Assembly (NCBI RefSeq): GCF_900537085.1
Contig: NZ_UNRE01000008.1
Coordinates: forward strand, 135,121-199,120
Reading direction: 5' to 3'
From: Agarivorans sp. Alg241-V36
GTDB taxonomy: Bacteria > Pseudomonadota > Gammaproteobacteria > Enterobacterales > Celerinatantimonadaceae
DNA length: 64,000 bases
The notes under the pieces were generated by a model. That model was not told the DNA's origin and did no database searches. It saw nothing but the letters and a program-made list of their open reading frames with translations. The translations under genes and the position numbers were made by a program. Below, piece by piece: positions 55,141 through 64,000 of this stretch (within the stretch, counting starts at the first letter, position 1; the number at the start of each line of letters is the position of its first letter).

Positions 55141-55824
55141 ATGAGCGAATATAAGCAATTAGCTTGGCAAGGCCTTTGGAAAAACAATCCTGGATTAGTT
55201 CAGCTGCTAGGCTTGTGCCCTCTGCTTGCTGTTACCTCTACGGTAACTAATGCGCTTGGCTTGGGTGTAGCAACCATGCTGGTACTGATTGCCTCAAACA
55301 CAACGGTATCACTGATTCGTAAATGGGTAGCTAAAGAGATCCGCATTCCAGTATTTGTTATGGTGATTGCATCCTTTGTTACCTGCATACAACTGTTGAT
55401 GAATGCTTATACCTATGGCTTGTATCAAAACTTGGGGATATTCATTCCCCTCATTGTGACCAACTGTATCATTATTGGCAGGGCCGAGGCGTTTGCTGCG
55501 CGTAACAGCGTTAAGCCAGCGGCATTTGATGGATTAATGATGGGTCTAGGTTTTGGACTTGTGCTAGTAGCGGTTGGCGCTATTCGAGAGTTATTAGGCA
55601 ATGGCAGTTTGTTTTACGGAATTGAGCTGCTGCTGGGCGAATGGTCATCCTTCTTATATGTTCAAATCGTCGATTTTAACGAACACTTTTTAGTTGCGAT
55701 TCTTCCTCCTGGCGCATTTTTGGTAATGGGTTTTATCATCGCCCTAAAAAATGTGATTGATAACAAAGCTAAAGCCAAACAAGCATCAGCAGAACCACTT
55801 TCAGATAGTACTCAAAGCGCATGA
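55141..55824 (+). CDS. rsxE: Electron transport complex subunit RsxE/RnfE
   Basis: 227-residue six-helix membrane subunit homologous to Rsx[61 protein letters not shown]. The ATG at 55141 follows AAGGA; an earlier in-frame start overlapping rsxG is less likely. Its stop overlaps the nth start. Confidence 0.96.
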   Translation: MSEYKQLAWQGLWKNNPGLVQLLGLCPLLAVTSTVTNALGLGVATMLVLIASNTTVSLIRKWVAKEIRIPVFVMVIASFVTCIQLLMNAYTYGLYQNLGIFIPLIVTNCIIIGRAEAFAARNSVKPAAFDGLMMGLGFGLVLVAVGAIRELLGNGSLFYGIELLLGEWSSFLYVQIVDFNEHFLVAILPPGAFLVMGFIIALKNVIDNKAKAKQASAEPLSDSTQSA

Positions 55825-56453
55825 ACAAACAAAAACGTTTAGAAATACTTACTCGTCTTAGAGATAACAACCCTCACCCAACCACTGAGCTAAACTTCTC
55901 TAGTCCTTTTGAGTTGCTCGCAGCAGTTTTATTATCAGCGCAAGCCACAGATGTGTCGGTAAACAAAGCAACCGATAAACTCTACCCGGTTGCTAACACG
56001 CCTCAAGCCATTTTTGATTTAGGTGTAGATGAGCTAAAAAGCTACATTAAAACCATTGGCTTGTTTAACTCGAAAGCTGAAAACTTAATTAAAACCTGCA
56101 AAATTCTCCTGGAACAACACGGCGGTGAAGTTCCAGAAAGCCGAGAAGCCTTAGAAGCGCTGCCAGGCGTAGGAAGGAAAACTGCCAACGTAGTGCTAAA
56201 CACCGCGTTCGGTTGGCCAACCATCGCTGTGGACACCCACATCGACCGCGTATCTAATCGCACCAAATTCGCCATGGGTAAAAACGTGGTTGAAGTTGAA
56301 AATAAACTTTTAAAAGTCGTTCCAAAAGAATTTAAAGTCGATGTACACCACTGGCTTATTTTGCATGGCCGTTATACTTGTGTTGCACGTAAACCGCGTT
56401 GCGGCTCATGCATTATTGAAGATTTATGTGAGTATAAAGATAAAGTCGACTAA
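55821..56453 (+). CDS. nth: Endonuclease III
   Basis: 210-residue DNA glycosylase/AP lyase for oxidised pyrimidines. The helix-hairpin-helix with catalytic Lys is [15 protein letters not shown] (about 111-125), the catalytic Asp is in [12 protein letters not shown] (about 138), and the [4Fe-4S] site is C-x6-C-x2-C-x5-C in the C-terminus. It starts within the rsxE stop (ATGA), the usual rsxE-nth coupling. Confidence 0.98.
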   Translation: MNKQKRLEILTRLRDNNPHPTTELNFSSPFELLAAVLLSAQATDVSVNKATDKLYPVANTPQAIFDLGVDELKSYIKTIGLFNSKAENLIKTCKILLEQHGGEVPESREALEALPGVGRKTANVVLNTAFGWPTIAVDTHIDRVSNRTKFAMGKNVVEVENKLLKVVPKEFKVDVHHWLILHGRYTCVARKPRCGSCIIEDLCEYKDKVD

Positions 56454-56665
56454 ATGTAGTGCCTGAGTTGTATCAACAAAATATCGGTCTGTTAGATAAG
56501 GTGGTAGACCCATTTCAAGTGCAGTTTTCGCCAACGCTCGCTACGACTCTTAATAAAAAATGAATTCTGATTCAATTGAATGCCCATTTATCTAAGCCAT
56601 TAAACATAATAGATTTGCTCTCAAGTTAGTCGGGAATTCCCAATTACAAAATCAGGAGAGCGTAA

Positions 56666-57595
56666 ATGAAAAATGCCGCAATAAGCCTAAATAGTGAACT
56701 TGAAAAAGCTCGCGCACTAACACTCCCCTCAAGGCAAGACATGCTTGCGCGTTCACCTTCTGTGCAGTCATTTTGGATTAACAACCAACAGCTGCTCGCT
56801 AATGCATGGAGTGAATGGGAACAATCTAGCAGTGGCTCAATACTTGTTTCTGGCGAATCTCTACTAGATGAAAAATTACAAAGCGCTGTAAATACGGCTT
56901 GGCAAGATCCAACAACCGAAATCCTAGTTAAAGATTTGTGGGAAGAGGCAGCTCCTGGTGTATACACTGCGCAGTTTTTTAGCCCTGAAAAACTAAGCGA
57001 GTTACGCCAATACTTAGATAGTGTAGCCACTGCGGATATACCTTTAAGACCGCCCTATGGAATAGTACTGAATCGACATGGCGCGATGCTTGACGAACGA
57101 TCAGAAGGTTATCTTGCCGCTCCAAGTTTTCAGGCGTTTTACCGAGTATTACTGGACAAATACATGCGCCCGATTGCGCGCCTGTTGTTTCCAGAAATAT
57201 ATGGCTACGACAACCAAACTTTTGGTTTTTCTATTCAGTGGCAAGCTGGAATGGACACATCTCTGCGCCTTCATACCGATGCGTCCTCGGTAACAATGAA
57301 TATTAATATGAATTTACCGGATGAAAAGTTTACCGGTTCAGAAGTTGATTTTTACGACCCAATCACAGGAAGCTTTAAAAGGCTATCATTTGAGCCAGGA
57401 ACAGCAATGATTCATCGGGGCAATATTGCGCACGCTTCTCAGCCAATACGAAGCGGTGAACGTTCTAACATGGTGCTTTGGTTGTACGGAGACCGAATGC
57501 AAACGCCCATTGCTTATAACCAAGCTGATCCAGTATCTGCGAGGCAACGTTGGAGTACTCCAACAGCACCGCGAGACAGAAGTGCGCCTTTCTAA
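56666..57595 (+). CDS. 2-oxoglutarate/Fe(II)-dependent dioxygenase
   Basis: 309-residue probable prolyl-4-hydroxylase-type oxygenase. Iron ligands: H-x-D in RLHTDASSVTMNINMN (about 203-205) and the distal His in RGNIAHASQPIRSGERSNMV (about 257), with the Arg that binds 2-oxoglutarate following. CAGGAGAG precedes the ATG. No signal peptide. Substrate unknown. The 210 bases before it (56454-56665) show no gene. Confidence 0.82.
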   Translation: MKNAAISLNSELEKARALTLPSRQDMLARSPSVQSFWINNQQLLANAWSEWEQSSSGSILVSGESLLDEKLQSAVNTAWQDPTTEILVKDLWEEAAPGVYTAQFFSPEKLSELRQYLDSVATADIPLRPPYGIVLNRHGAMLDERSEGYLAAPSFQAFYRVLLDKYMRPIARLLFPEIYGYDNQTFGFSIQWQAGMDTSLRLHTDASSVTMNINMNLPDEKFTGSEVDFYDPITGSFKRLSFEPGTAMIHRGNIAHASQPIRSGERSNMVLWLYGDRMQTPIAYNQADPVSARQRWSTPTAPRDRSAPF

Positions 57596-57604
57596 AGTTG
57601 ATCA

Positions 57605-57635
57605 AAAAGGTAGAGCTAGTCGCTCTACCTTTTTT
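57605..57635. terminator. Bidirectional terminator between oxygenase and motY
   Basis: Stem GGTAGAG (57609-57615) / CTCTACC (57623-57629) with A and T runs on the flanks. Confidence 0.85.
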
Positions 57636-58505
57636 CTATAACAGGTCTTTACCCAGTGAGATAACTACTCTTCGGTTTCGCTCTCGGCCCATGGTATTGT
57701 CGTTACGCGCAACGTGCCTGCGTTCACCATGTCCAGAAACTTCAATAACACTTTCATCTAAGCCGCCAGACTTAAAGTAATCTCTTACCATGTTCGCGCG
57801 CTTTTCAGAGAGTTCTTGGTTAATCCACTTACCGCCGTAACTATCGGTATAGGCGTCTACCAACACTACATCTATCTCTGGGTCATGCTTAACGTAGTCA
57901 CCAATTAGCTGTAAGCGCTTCTTCGAACGAGGTGTTAACTCATTGCTATTTGACTGGTAGGTTAAAACGGTAAACGCGATGTCATCAAATGAATAAGGTA
58001 ATAAGCGACCTACACACTTTAGGAAATCGTTGTATTGAGTTTTAAAGTTAATCGAGGATATTCCAACCGCAGTTGTATTATTGCTCGCGTACCAATCGTT
58101 AAAGTAAAAGGTAGGGACATTACCGTCTTCTAGCTCACTCAGCATCTGCCAAGCGGGTTGAGCATTTACGTAACCGTCGAATTGCTGATAGAAAGACAAC
58201 TCGCTAATCCGTTTAGAGCTTGCGCCGGGCTTCCATTGGGGAGGAACACTGCGTAAGGAGACTTGATGAGTCTCTGCGGAAATCTTGTACATGTCTAAGT
58301 AAAAATCTAGATTTACATTTTTAGATGACCGGCTAATGAAACTCGCAACACCAAAAGATGGAATGAAATGATCCATTCTACATTCAATAGGGGTTTTGTT
58401 TGATACCACCCAAGTTGAGTCATCTAACGATGCTGAATAGTTGCGCACGTTTGCATGGGCAGACATGACGCTTAATGCCAAAGGCAGCAATAAGTAATGT
58501 TTCAT
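57636..58505 (-). CDS. motY: Sodium-type flagellar T-ring protein MotY
   Basis: 289 residues with a signal peptide (MKHYLLLPLALSVMSAHA) and an N-terminal MotY domain (IECRMDHFIPSFGVASFISR). A C-terminal OmpA peptidoglycan-binding domain follows (LVDAYTDSYGGKWINQELSE, VSGHGERRHVA, ERNRRVVI). MotY holds the PomAB stator ring in polar Na+-driven flagella. The ATG at 58505 follows AGAGGA; an upstream in-frame start adds eight residues. It is divergent from rnt, as in Vibrio. Confidence 0.92.
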   Translation of the reverse strand: MKHYLLLPLALSVMSAHANVRNYSASLDDSTWVVSNKTPIECRMDHFIPSFGVASFISRSSKNVNLDFYLDMYKISAETHQVSLRSVPPQWKPGASSKRISELSFYQQFDGYVNAQPAWQMLSELEDGNVPTFYFNDWYASNNTTAVGISSINFKTQYNDFLKCVGRLLPYSFDDIAFTVLTYQSNSNELTPRSKKRLQLIGDYVKHDPEIDVVLVDAYTDSYGGKWINQELSEKRANMVRDYFKSGGLDESVIEVSGHGERRHVARNDNTMGRERNRRVVISLGKDLL

Positions 58506-58625
58506 TAGCAGAAATCCTCTCTTCTCCATAAATTATCGGCATCTAGGCGATAATCTTTAAAGCAAATTAGCGATTCTTTGCAGCTTTTGTAATAATGCGC
58601 GCTTCAAATATTACTTACCCACATT

Positions 58626-59285
58626 ATGACCATTACTGAACTCACGACCGAATTAATGTCTAGTAGATTTCGCGGCTACTACCCAGTAGTTATCGACATA
58701 GAAACCGCTGGCTTTAACGCTAAAACAGATGCCTTATTAGAGATCGCAGCCGTTTTGCTAAGTTTTAACCAACAAGGCGAATTGCATGTACTGGAAACGA
58801 TCCAGTTTAATGTGGAGCCTTTTGAAGGCGCTAACTTAGAACAAGCCGCATTAGAGTTTACCGGGATAGACCCAAACAACCCTTTGCGTGGTGCGGTAAG
58901 CGAAGACTTTGCTTTGAAAGAAATGTTTAAGCCAATACGCAAGGCATTAAAAGCCCATGGTTGTAACAGAGCAGTGATGGTGGCTCACAATGCAGCCTTT
59001 GACATGGGATTTTTTAACGCAGCGGTAGAGCGTTGTAATATTAAGCGTAATCCATTCCACCCTTTTGTAAGCTTTGATACTACCAGTATAAGTGCCCTAG
59101 CCTTGGGTCAAACTGTATTGGCCAAGGCTTGTAAAGAAGCGGGCTTAGAATTTAGCAACGAAGAAGCACACTCTGCGCTATACGACGCGCAAAAAACAGC
59201 AGAGCTGTTTTGTCTAATCGTTAACAAGTGGAAAACTCTTGGCGGTTGGCCGCTACCCACACCAGACCAAGATGAGAATCATTAA
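58626..59285 (+). CDS. rnt: Ribonuclease T
   Basis: 219-residue DEDD exonuclease that trims tRNA and other stable RNA 3' ends. DEDD residues: [10 protein letters not shown] (about 21-30), the third acidic residue in [12 protein letters not shown], and [10 protein letters not shown] near 180. Length matches E. coli RNase T. It is followed within a few bases by the antiporter gene. Confidence 0.97.
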   Translation: MTITELTTELMSSRFRGYYPVVIDIETAGFNAKTDALLEIAAVLLSFNQQGELHVLETIQFNVEPFEGANLEQAALEFTGIDPNNPLRGAVSEDFALKEMFKPIRKALKAHGCNRAVMVAHNAAFDMGFFNAAVERCNIKRNPFHPFVSFDTTSISALALGQTVLAKACKEAGLEFSNEEAHSALYDAQKTAELFCLIVNKWKTLGGWPLPTPDQDENH

Positions 59286-59288
59286 GTG

Positions 59289-60617
59289 ATGATTGCTAAT
59301 CCAGTTGTATTGTCGGTGTGCTTAATGCTGATACTAAGTTTACTTAGAGTAAATGTAGTATTGGCTTTATCGGTAAGTGGAATCATCGGTGGACTTTTGT
59401 CTGATCTCAGCCTAAATGAAACCATAGCGGCGTTTGAAGCGGGCTTAGGTGATGGAGCAAAAATTGCCTTAAGTTATGCTCTGCTAGGAGCATTTGCAGT
59501 AGCCATTGCAAGAAGTGGCTTAACAGATATTATCACCGGAAAAATTGTAAGCACAGTGAAGCTTCATAAAGAGCAGCATCTTTCATTGGTTAAATGGCTA
59601 ATGCTTGCAGCTATTATTTTGATGGCGGTAAGCTCGCAAAACTTAGTACCGGTGCACATTGCCTTTATTCCGATACTCATCCCACCGTTACTAGCGGTTT
59701 TTAATCAGCTAAATATGGACCGCAGAATCATTGCTTGCTGCATCACCTTCGGCTTGGTCACTACTTATATGTGGCTACCCTATGGCTTTGGCAGCATATT
59801 CTTAAACCAATTACTACACGGTAACATTTCATCAGCAGGTTTAACGATTGATAAAAGCCAGTTACCCATTGCTATGACGATACCAGCCCTAGGAATGGTA
59901 TTAGGGCTTGCTACAGCGATACTTTTCTCTTATCGAAAGCCAAGAGCATACCAAACAGCGGCGACGAATAGTGAGCAAAGCACAAGCAAGGTATTACCAA
60001 GCTCTGCAAAAACTGTTTTAAACATCGCTATTATATTAGTTGCTTTAGCAGTAAACGTTTATACCGATTCAATTATCATGGGCGCGTTAGCGGGCTTTTT
60101 GTTACTCACCACTGCGTCAGGTTTAAAACCCCAAAACAGCCAAGATTTGTTTGTTGAAGGCGTAAAACTGATGGCCTTAATTGGATTCATTATGATCGCT
60201 GCAAATGGCTTTGCTGGGGTTATGAAGGCTACCGGGGGCGTACCCGACTTAGTGAATAGCGCTCAAAGTATACTTGGTGATAACAAGGCTTTCGCAGCTG
60301 CAATGCTATTGCTAATGGGCTTACTGATTACTATGGGAATAGGTTCGTCATTTTCGACCATTCCCATTATTGCCGCTATATACGTACCGCTCGCCCTCTC
60401 CCTCGGTTTCTCTGAATTAGCGACGGTTGCCTTAGTGGGAACATCAGCTGCTTTGGGTGATGCAGGCTCGCCGGCCTCAGACTCAACACTTGGCCCTACT
60501 GCTGGATTAAACAGTGACGGTCAGCATGATCATATTTGGGATACGGTTGTACCTACTTTTTTGCACTTCAACTTACCACTGTTGGTTTTTGGTTGGATAG
60601 CAGCTATTGTTCTATAG
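59289..60617 (+). CDS. Na+/H+ antiporter family membrane protein
   Basis: 442-residue transporter with about eleven or twelve membrane helices, NhaC/YuiF-like. Conserved segments: [73 protein letters not shown] and [20 protein letters not shown]. It starts 3 bases after the rnt stop (GTG just before it is an alternative). Ion specificity is inferred from family. It may support a sodium cycle together with Rnf and Na+-driven flagella. Confidence 0.85.
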   Translation: MIANPVVLSVCLMLILSLLRVNVVLALSVSGIIGGLLSDLSLNETIAAFEAGLGDGAKIALSYALLGAFAVAIARSGLTDIITGKIVSTVKLHKEQHLSLVKWLMLAAIILMAVSSQNLVPVHIAFIPILIPPLLAVFNQLNMDRRIIACCITFGLVTTYMWLPYGFGSIFLNQLLHGNISSAGLTIDKSQLPIAMTIPALGMVLGLATAILFSYRKPRAYQTAATNSEQSTSKVLPSSAKTVLNIAIILVALAVNVYTDSIIMGALAGFLLLTTASGLKPQNSQDLFVEGVKLMALIGFIMIAANGFAGVMKATGGVPDLVNSAQSILGDNKAFAAAMLLLMGLLITMGIGSSFSTIPIIAAIYVPLALSLGFSELATVALVGTSAALGDAGSPASDSTLGPTAGLNSDGQHDHIWDTVVPTFLHFNLPLLVFGWIAAIVL

Positions 60618-60657
60618 AGCTAACAAACTGTTTTAACTACATATTGAACGTTTAACA

Positions 60658-62661
60658 TTGAGAAACGAATTGACTGAATCAGCCTTAAGCATTGATAAAC
60701 TAACACCTACATTTTCGCTAGAAAACGTAAACCCAACTAATGACATTCAATGGTCGAGTTTATTGCCTATAGCTAAATCTAGTTTTGACTACTTTACACA
60801 GCCCAATAATCACCAACAAGTCATGGTGTGCCAAGGCCCTAGTTTTTTCAATTTGCATTCAGTACTCGCTGACTTTGCTAAAGATCTTAATTTAGAGCAA
60901 CTAGCTTACGCCTTAATATTCAACCCTATCCAGCCTAAACGCCCATATTGTATTGAGCTTACTCAACAAGGCCAAAAGGCGTTTGAGCAAGCTATGCTTC
61001 AGATTGAAGATTTGCTAAATAAGGATTTTGGCTCAGAACTGTTAGCTAAAGAACTCGGAGAAGAATTAGCGTTTATGGAAGAGTCTCAATCAGACTCCCT
61101 AACAAAAATTCTACAAGGACTCTCCGAAGCACAAGTTGCTAAACCAGTATTGACACTCATTAAACAGCTTTTTGAGTACCTTGTTGAACTGCCATCTTTT
61201 TCTACCATTCAAAAGTTCTATAAAACATGGCTTAGCAAGCCAACGCTAAACTATTGCCACGAATTCACTAGAACGTCGGTTTTTGGTCAGTACCTTTCTC
61301 AGCCTATTGAACATTGCTCGGAGTTAGTGGAAGTAAATTTAGGGGCTATTCACCACTCTGCTTCTGGCATATTGGTAATCAATGCAGAAGACGTTCTTGC
61401 AGAAGCGAAGCTTTGGTTTGAACTAAAAGCTTGTTTAGCTACATCAATACTTTCTTGGGATAAACTGCAAGGCGACAAAGTAACTAGCCAACCACAAAAC
61501 TTGTCGATAAACACAAAGTTAGTGCTTGTTGGCAATGCCAATGCCATCGCCGATTTATATGAGCTCGACCCAACTATAAGAAGCCTAGGGCTTTTAGAAA
61601 CAGAACTGCCACTAGAAATAGAAGCTACTTCAAACAATATCGATTTATATTTAAGCCACATTAATGGCGAGTTAGCTCTACGTGGCTTATCTAGCTTAAC
61701 AGCCGAACTCTATGAAAGTGTGTTGCGCTACTCCGCTAGGCTTTGTGAGCATCAAAAATATTTAAGTTTAGATGTGCAAGAGTTGATTGCACCACTTCAA
61801 TCACTAACGCTCAAGCAATTCAAGCCAAATAGTCAGGGCTTTACTCAAGCACTAGAGTTACTAAGCAACAACGTTAACAACCAGCAAAAATTTAGTGACC
61901 TTTCCTATAGAGATAAGCAAACCAATATTTGCTTAAGCGGTGAACAAGTTGGCCAAATTAACGGTTTATCGGTTATCGACTTCGCTGGTTTGGGTTTGTC
62001 ATTTGGTGAGCCCATTAGAATAACCGCAAATGTGTTTCAGGGTGACGGCGACTTTAACGATATAGAGCGAAAGGCTGAACTAGCAGGAAATGTTCACGCT
62101 AAATCGATGATGATCATCCATGGTTTTCTAAATCAATTATTTGCCAGTGAGCATCATTTCCCCTACTCCGGCAACGTCGTATTTGAACAGTCTTATCATG
62201 ACATAGACGGTGATAGCGCCTCTCTTGCATCAGCCTTAGCCTTGCTAAGTGCTATCTCAAAGCTTCCCATTCAGCAAAATACTGCAGTAACTGGCGCTTT
62301 AGACCAAAAAGGCAATGTATTGGCTGTAGGCGGTATCAATGAAAAGATTGAAGGTTACTTAAGGGTTGCTCGCATCGTTAGTAATGAGCAACCCATTGTT
62401 GTCGTGATCCCAGAAGCGAACTTAAATCAACTCAACCTTTCTAAAGACGTATTGAGTGCCGTTGAGCAAAAGCAATTAAGTATTTTCACCGTTTCTACTA
62501 TTCACCAGGCAATACCGTATTTGTTTAATTTGCCTGCGGGTGAATTACTCGATGAACAAAGTGTTTACGGAAAAATCTACAAACTAATCAACCTACCCAA
62601 CGATGACATTGGTTTAATTCGTTGGCTTTTGAAGAAAATATCCGACTTATTCAAGTTTTAG
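60658..62661 (+). CDS. Lon-like protease of the YcbZ/LonB type
   Basis: 667 residues. The C-terminal Lon protease domain has the catalytic Ser in DGDSASLASALALLSA (about 520) and Lys in VGGINEKIEGYLRVA. The N-terminal two thirds lack a recognisable Walker A, so it is not a standard ATP-dependent Lon. E. coli YcbZ likewise sits next to fabA. The start is TTG at 60658 or TTG at 60670; no ATG is available nearby, so the N-terminus is uncertain. Confidence 0.85.
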   Translation: MRNELTESALSIDKLTPTFSLENVNPTNDIQWSSLLPIAKSSFDYFTQPNNHQQVMVCQGPSFFNLHSVLADFAKDLNLEQLAYALIFNPIQPKRPYCIELTQQGQKAFEQAMLQIEDLLNKDFGSELLAKELGEELAFMEESQSDSLTKILQGLSEAQVAKPVLTLIKQLFEYLVELPSFSTIQKFYKTWLSKPTLNYCHEFTRTSVFGQYLSQPIEHCSELVEVNLGAIHHSASGILVINAEDVLAEAKLWFELKACLATSILSWDKLQGDKVTSQPQNLSINTKLVLVGNANAIADLYELDPTIRSLGLLETELPLEIEATSNNIDLYLSHINGELALRGLSSLTAELYESVLRYSARLCEHQKYLSLDVQELIAPLQSLTLKQFKPNSQGFTQALELLSNNVNNQQKFSDLSYRDKQTNICLSGEQVGQINGLSVIDFAGLGLSFGEPIRITANVFQGDGDFNDIERKAELAGNVHAKSMMIIHGFLNQLFASEHHFPYSGNVVFEQSYHDIDGDSASLASALALLSAISKLPIQQNTAVTGALDQKGNVLAVGGINEKIEGYLRVARIVSNEQPIVVVIPEANLNQLNLSKDVLSAVEQKQLSIFTVSTIHQAIPYLFNLPAGELLDEQSVYGKIYKLINLPNDDIGLIRWLLKKISDLFKF

Positions 62662-62682
62662 TGAATTTTTCGGACATCGGAC

Positions 62683-62711
62683 TTGTTTAGCGTACACGTG
62701 TTCGCTAAAGT
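62683..62711 (+). promoter_or_regulatory. fabA promoter with FabR-type operator
   Basis: The near-palindrome AGCGTACACGTGTTCGCT (62689-62706) resembles the FabR operator of fabA/fabB in gammaproteobacteria. It occupies the spacer between a possible -35 TTGTTT (62683-62688) and -10 TAAAGT (62706-62711), where binding would repress. Confidence 0.7.
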
Positions 62712-62739
62712 ATCGGCAAATTTTATAAAGGTATAATTC

Positions 62740-63276
62740 ATGACTCAGGTTTCGCAAAAAGAACTAGGTAAAACTAGCTATGAACGCCAAGAATTGCTTG
62801 ATTGCAGCCAAGGCCTTTTATTTGGTGAAGGAAACAGTAAGTTACCAGCACCAAACATGCTAATGATGGACCGTATTCTAAAAATCACCCACGAAGGTGG
62901 TGAATTTGGAAACGGTGAAATCGTTGCTGAGTTAGACATTACTCCTGATTTATGGTTTTTTGATTGTCACTTCCCTGGCGACCCAGTAATGCCTGGTTGC
63001 TTAGGTTTAGATGCAATGTGGCAACTTGTGGGCTTTTTCTTAGGTTGGAGCGGTGGTCCGGGCAAAGGACGCGCATTGGGTGTAGGTGAAGTTAAATTTA
63101 CCGGCCAAGTATTACCAACCGCAAAAAAAGTCACTTACCGTATTCAAATGAAGCGTGTAATTATGCGCAAATTGGTTATGGGTATTGCTGATGGTGTAGT
63201 AGAAGTAGATGGTCGCCAGATTTACTCTGCCAACGACCTAAAAGTGGGTTTATTTACCGACACCTCTACTTTCTAG
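62740..63276 (+). CDS. fabA: 3-hydroxydecanoyl-ACP dehydratase/isomerase FabA
   Basis: 178-residue enzyme that starts unsaturated fatty-acid synthesis. Active-site His in [20 protein letters not shown] and the Asp a little after it. The family core [12 protein letters not shown] and [15 protein letters not shown] are present. Slightly longer at the N-terminus than E. coli FabA. An IS3-type element begins 15 bases after its stop. Confidence 0.98.
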   Translation: MTQVSQKELGKTSYERQELLDCSQGLLFGEGNSKLPAPNMLMMDRILKITHEGGEFGNGEIVAELDITPDLWFFDCHFPGDPVMPGCLGLDAMWQLVGFFLGWSGGPGKGRALGVGEVKFTGQVLPTAKKVTYRIQMKRVIMRKLVMGIADGVVEVDGRQIYSANDLKVGLFTDTSTF

Positions 63277-63319
63277 TATTGCTAATACACTGACCCGTCC
63301 TAAGATAGGTTGACGATTT

Positions 63320-64000
63320 TTAGGCCAGCTCCAGTAGCTGGCCTTTTCTATTGTGCACCTGATTGGGCGTTTTCATATTTAAACTCAGATGCGGCCTCAT
63401 AGCGTTGTATATCGCTATCGATTCTTTTACAAGTATCTTCATTTCTTTAAGCGTTTTACATCGGTACAGTAAAAACTCCTGCTTCAGTATTCCGTTTATC
63501 CTTTCCGCCAACGCATTTTGGTAGCAATCATAACCGTCTGTCATCGAGGGTCGAATTTGGTTTATCAACAGTTCATCCTGATAAACTGCCGAGCAGTATT
63601 GTGAGCCTCGGTCTGAGTGGTGTACCGTGTTAGCGATATAGCGCTTATCTTTAACCGCCATTTTCAGGGCCTTCACTACGCTGTCAGCTTTCATGTCCTC
63701 ACTCAAGTGATGACCGACTATTTTACGAGAAGCAGCATCGGTCACCAGCGACAGATAGTGTACACCTTGGTCTGATTCAAGATAGGTTATGTCGCTAACC
63801 AGTACATGCTCTGCATCATGTAACCCTTCCTCTTTCAGCAGGTTAGGATGTTTCTTCATCCAGTGCTTGCTGAATGTCGTTTTGGTGAAGCTTCTCTTTG
63901 GTTTAACCAGCAAACCATCACGTCTCAAAGAGGCAAATAGCCCATCTCGTCCAAGTTTAATGTCGTGCTCAAGGAGTTTAGGCTTTATCAACACGTAGAG
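63320..64000 (-). CDS. IS3-family transposase OrfB (partial)
   Basis: C-terminal 226 codons of a DDE transposase, open to the right edge, so the start is missing. Catalytic residues: Asp in HVLVSDITYL, Asp in HHSDRGSQYCS, Glu in QNALAERINGILKQE. A PHLSLNMKTPNQVH C-terminus follows. This is the IS3 OrfB pattern, normally made as an OrfAB fusion by frameshifting. Confidence 0.9.
   Translation of the reverse strand, partial: LYVLIKPKLLEHDIKLGRDGLFASLRRDGLLVKPKRSFTKTTFSKHWMKKHPNLLKEEGLHDAEHVLVSDITYLESDQGVHYLSLVTDAASRKIVGHHLSEDMKADSVVKALKMAVKDKRYIANTVHHSDRGSQYCSAVYQDELLINQIRPSMTDGYDCYQNALAERINGILKQEFLLYRCKTLKEMKILVKESIAIYNAMRPHLSLNMKTPNQVHNRKGQLLELA
63322..63347. terminator. Hairpin in the IS end, possible fabA terminator
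   Basis: Stem AGGCCAGCT / AGCTGGCCT (63322-63344) then TTT on the plus strand. It overlaps the last codons of the transposase and could end fabA transcripts. Confidence 0.55.

Larger units (their letters stand above)
63291..64000. mobile_element. IS3-family insertion sequence (partial)
   Basis: Likely terminal inverted repeat begins at 63291 (TGACCCGTCCTAAGATAGGT). The transposase gene follows and runs off the right edge. Its other end, the direct repeat and the first reading frame (orfA) are outside the window. Confidence 0.75.

Noticed and set aside
1..64000. CRISPR array
   Set aside because: No regularly spaced short repeats with unique spacers were seen; the only tandem repeats are the tRNA genes and the rsxC tail.

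Overview
The window is chromosomal DNA of a marine gammaproteobacterium of the Alteromonas/Vibrio type. An Agarivorans-like genus is my guess from protein flavour; the sequence shown cannot prove it. The evidence is gene order: cco cluster-fnr-uspE-ttcA, nrdDG next to rsxABCDGE-nth, motY divergent from rnt, a YcbZ/LonB-type protease followed by fabA, and a sodium-type flagellar protein (MotY). Both ends cut through genes: an amino-acid ABC permease on the left and an IS3-family transposase on the right.

Layout. 1-1958: amino-acid ABC transporter (permease, binding protein), reverse strand. 2469-3949: cobB sirtuin and a Bax-like lipoprotein. 3946-13763: reverse-strand respiratory block of ttcA, uspE, fnr, a TauE/SafE-like membrane protein, ccoS, ccoI, ccoH and ccoPQON. 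14244-19118: HD-GYP response regulator, REC-REC histidine kinase, SYLF lipid-binding protein and an FG-GAP repeat protein. 19160-19516: yibL. 19678-29382: accessory region with a lone tyrosine recombinase, a phage-type DUF3653 regulator, a three-gene operon (DUF2513 / two-TM protein / DUF2971), a duplicated set of very small genes around an orphan, an alpha/beta hydrolase and an 898-residue orphan. 29760-34321: large glycosidase lipoprotein and a c-heme protein. 34776-43872: SEC-C protein, yaeQ, HD-GYP and GGDEF proteins, aspartate-type aminotransferase, elyC-like gene, tpiA, uvrB. 44530-45026: five tandem tRNA-Asn genes behind a strong promoter. 45171-47015: degenerate GGDEF-EAL protein. 47016-56453: nrdDG, then rsxABCDGE-nth. 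56666-63276: 2OG-Fe(II) oxygenase, motY, rnt, Na+/H+ antiporter, LonB-like protease, fabA. 63291-end: IS3-family element inserted just after fabA.

How it works together. The strongest theme is low-oxygen physiology. The oxygen sensor FNR is encoded here, and FNR-type boxes (TTGAT-N4-ATCAA) lie before ccoN (perfect), before uspE (one mismatch) and between nrdD and rsxA (one mismatch), so FNR probably controls its own neighbourhood. A second theme is cyclic-di-GMP: two HD-GYP proteins, one GGDEF protein and one degenerate GGDEF-EAL protein. The accessory region at 19.7-29.4 kb is the best place to look for something undescribed, above all the DUF2513 / membrane / DUF2971 operon beside the recombinase and the duplicated small-gene cassette. 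All functional statements about that region are inference. Family names are from recognition of the translated sequence; no database search was run.
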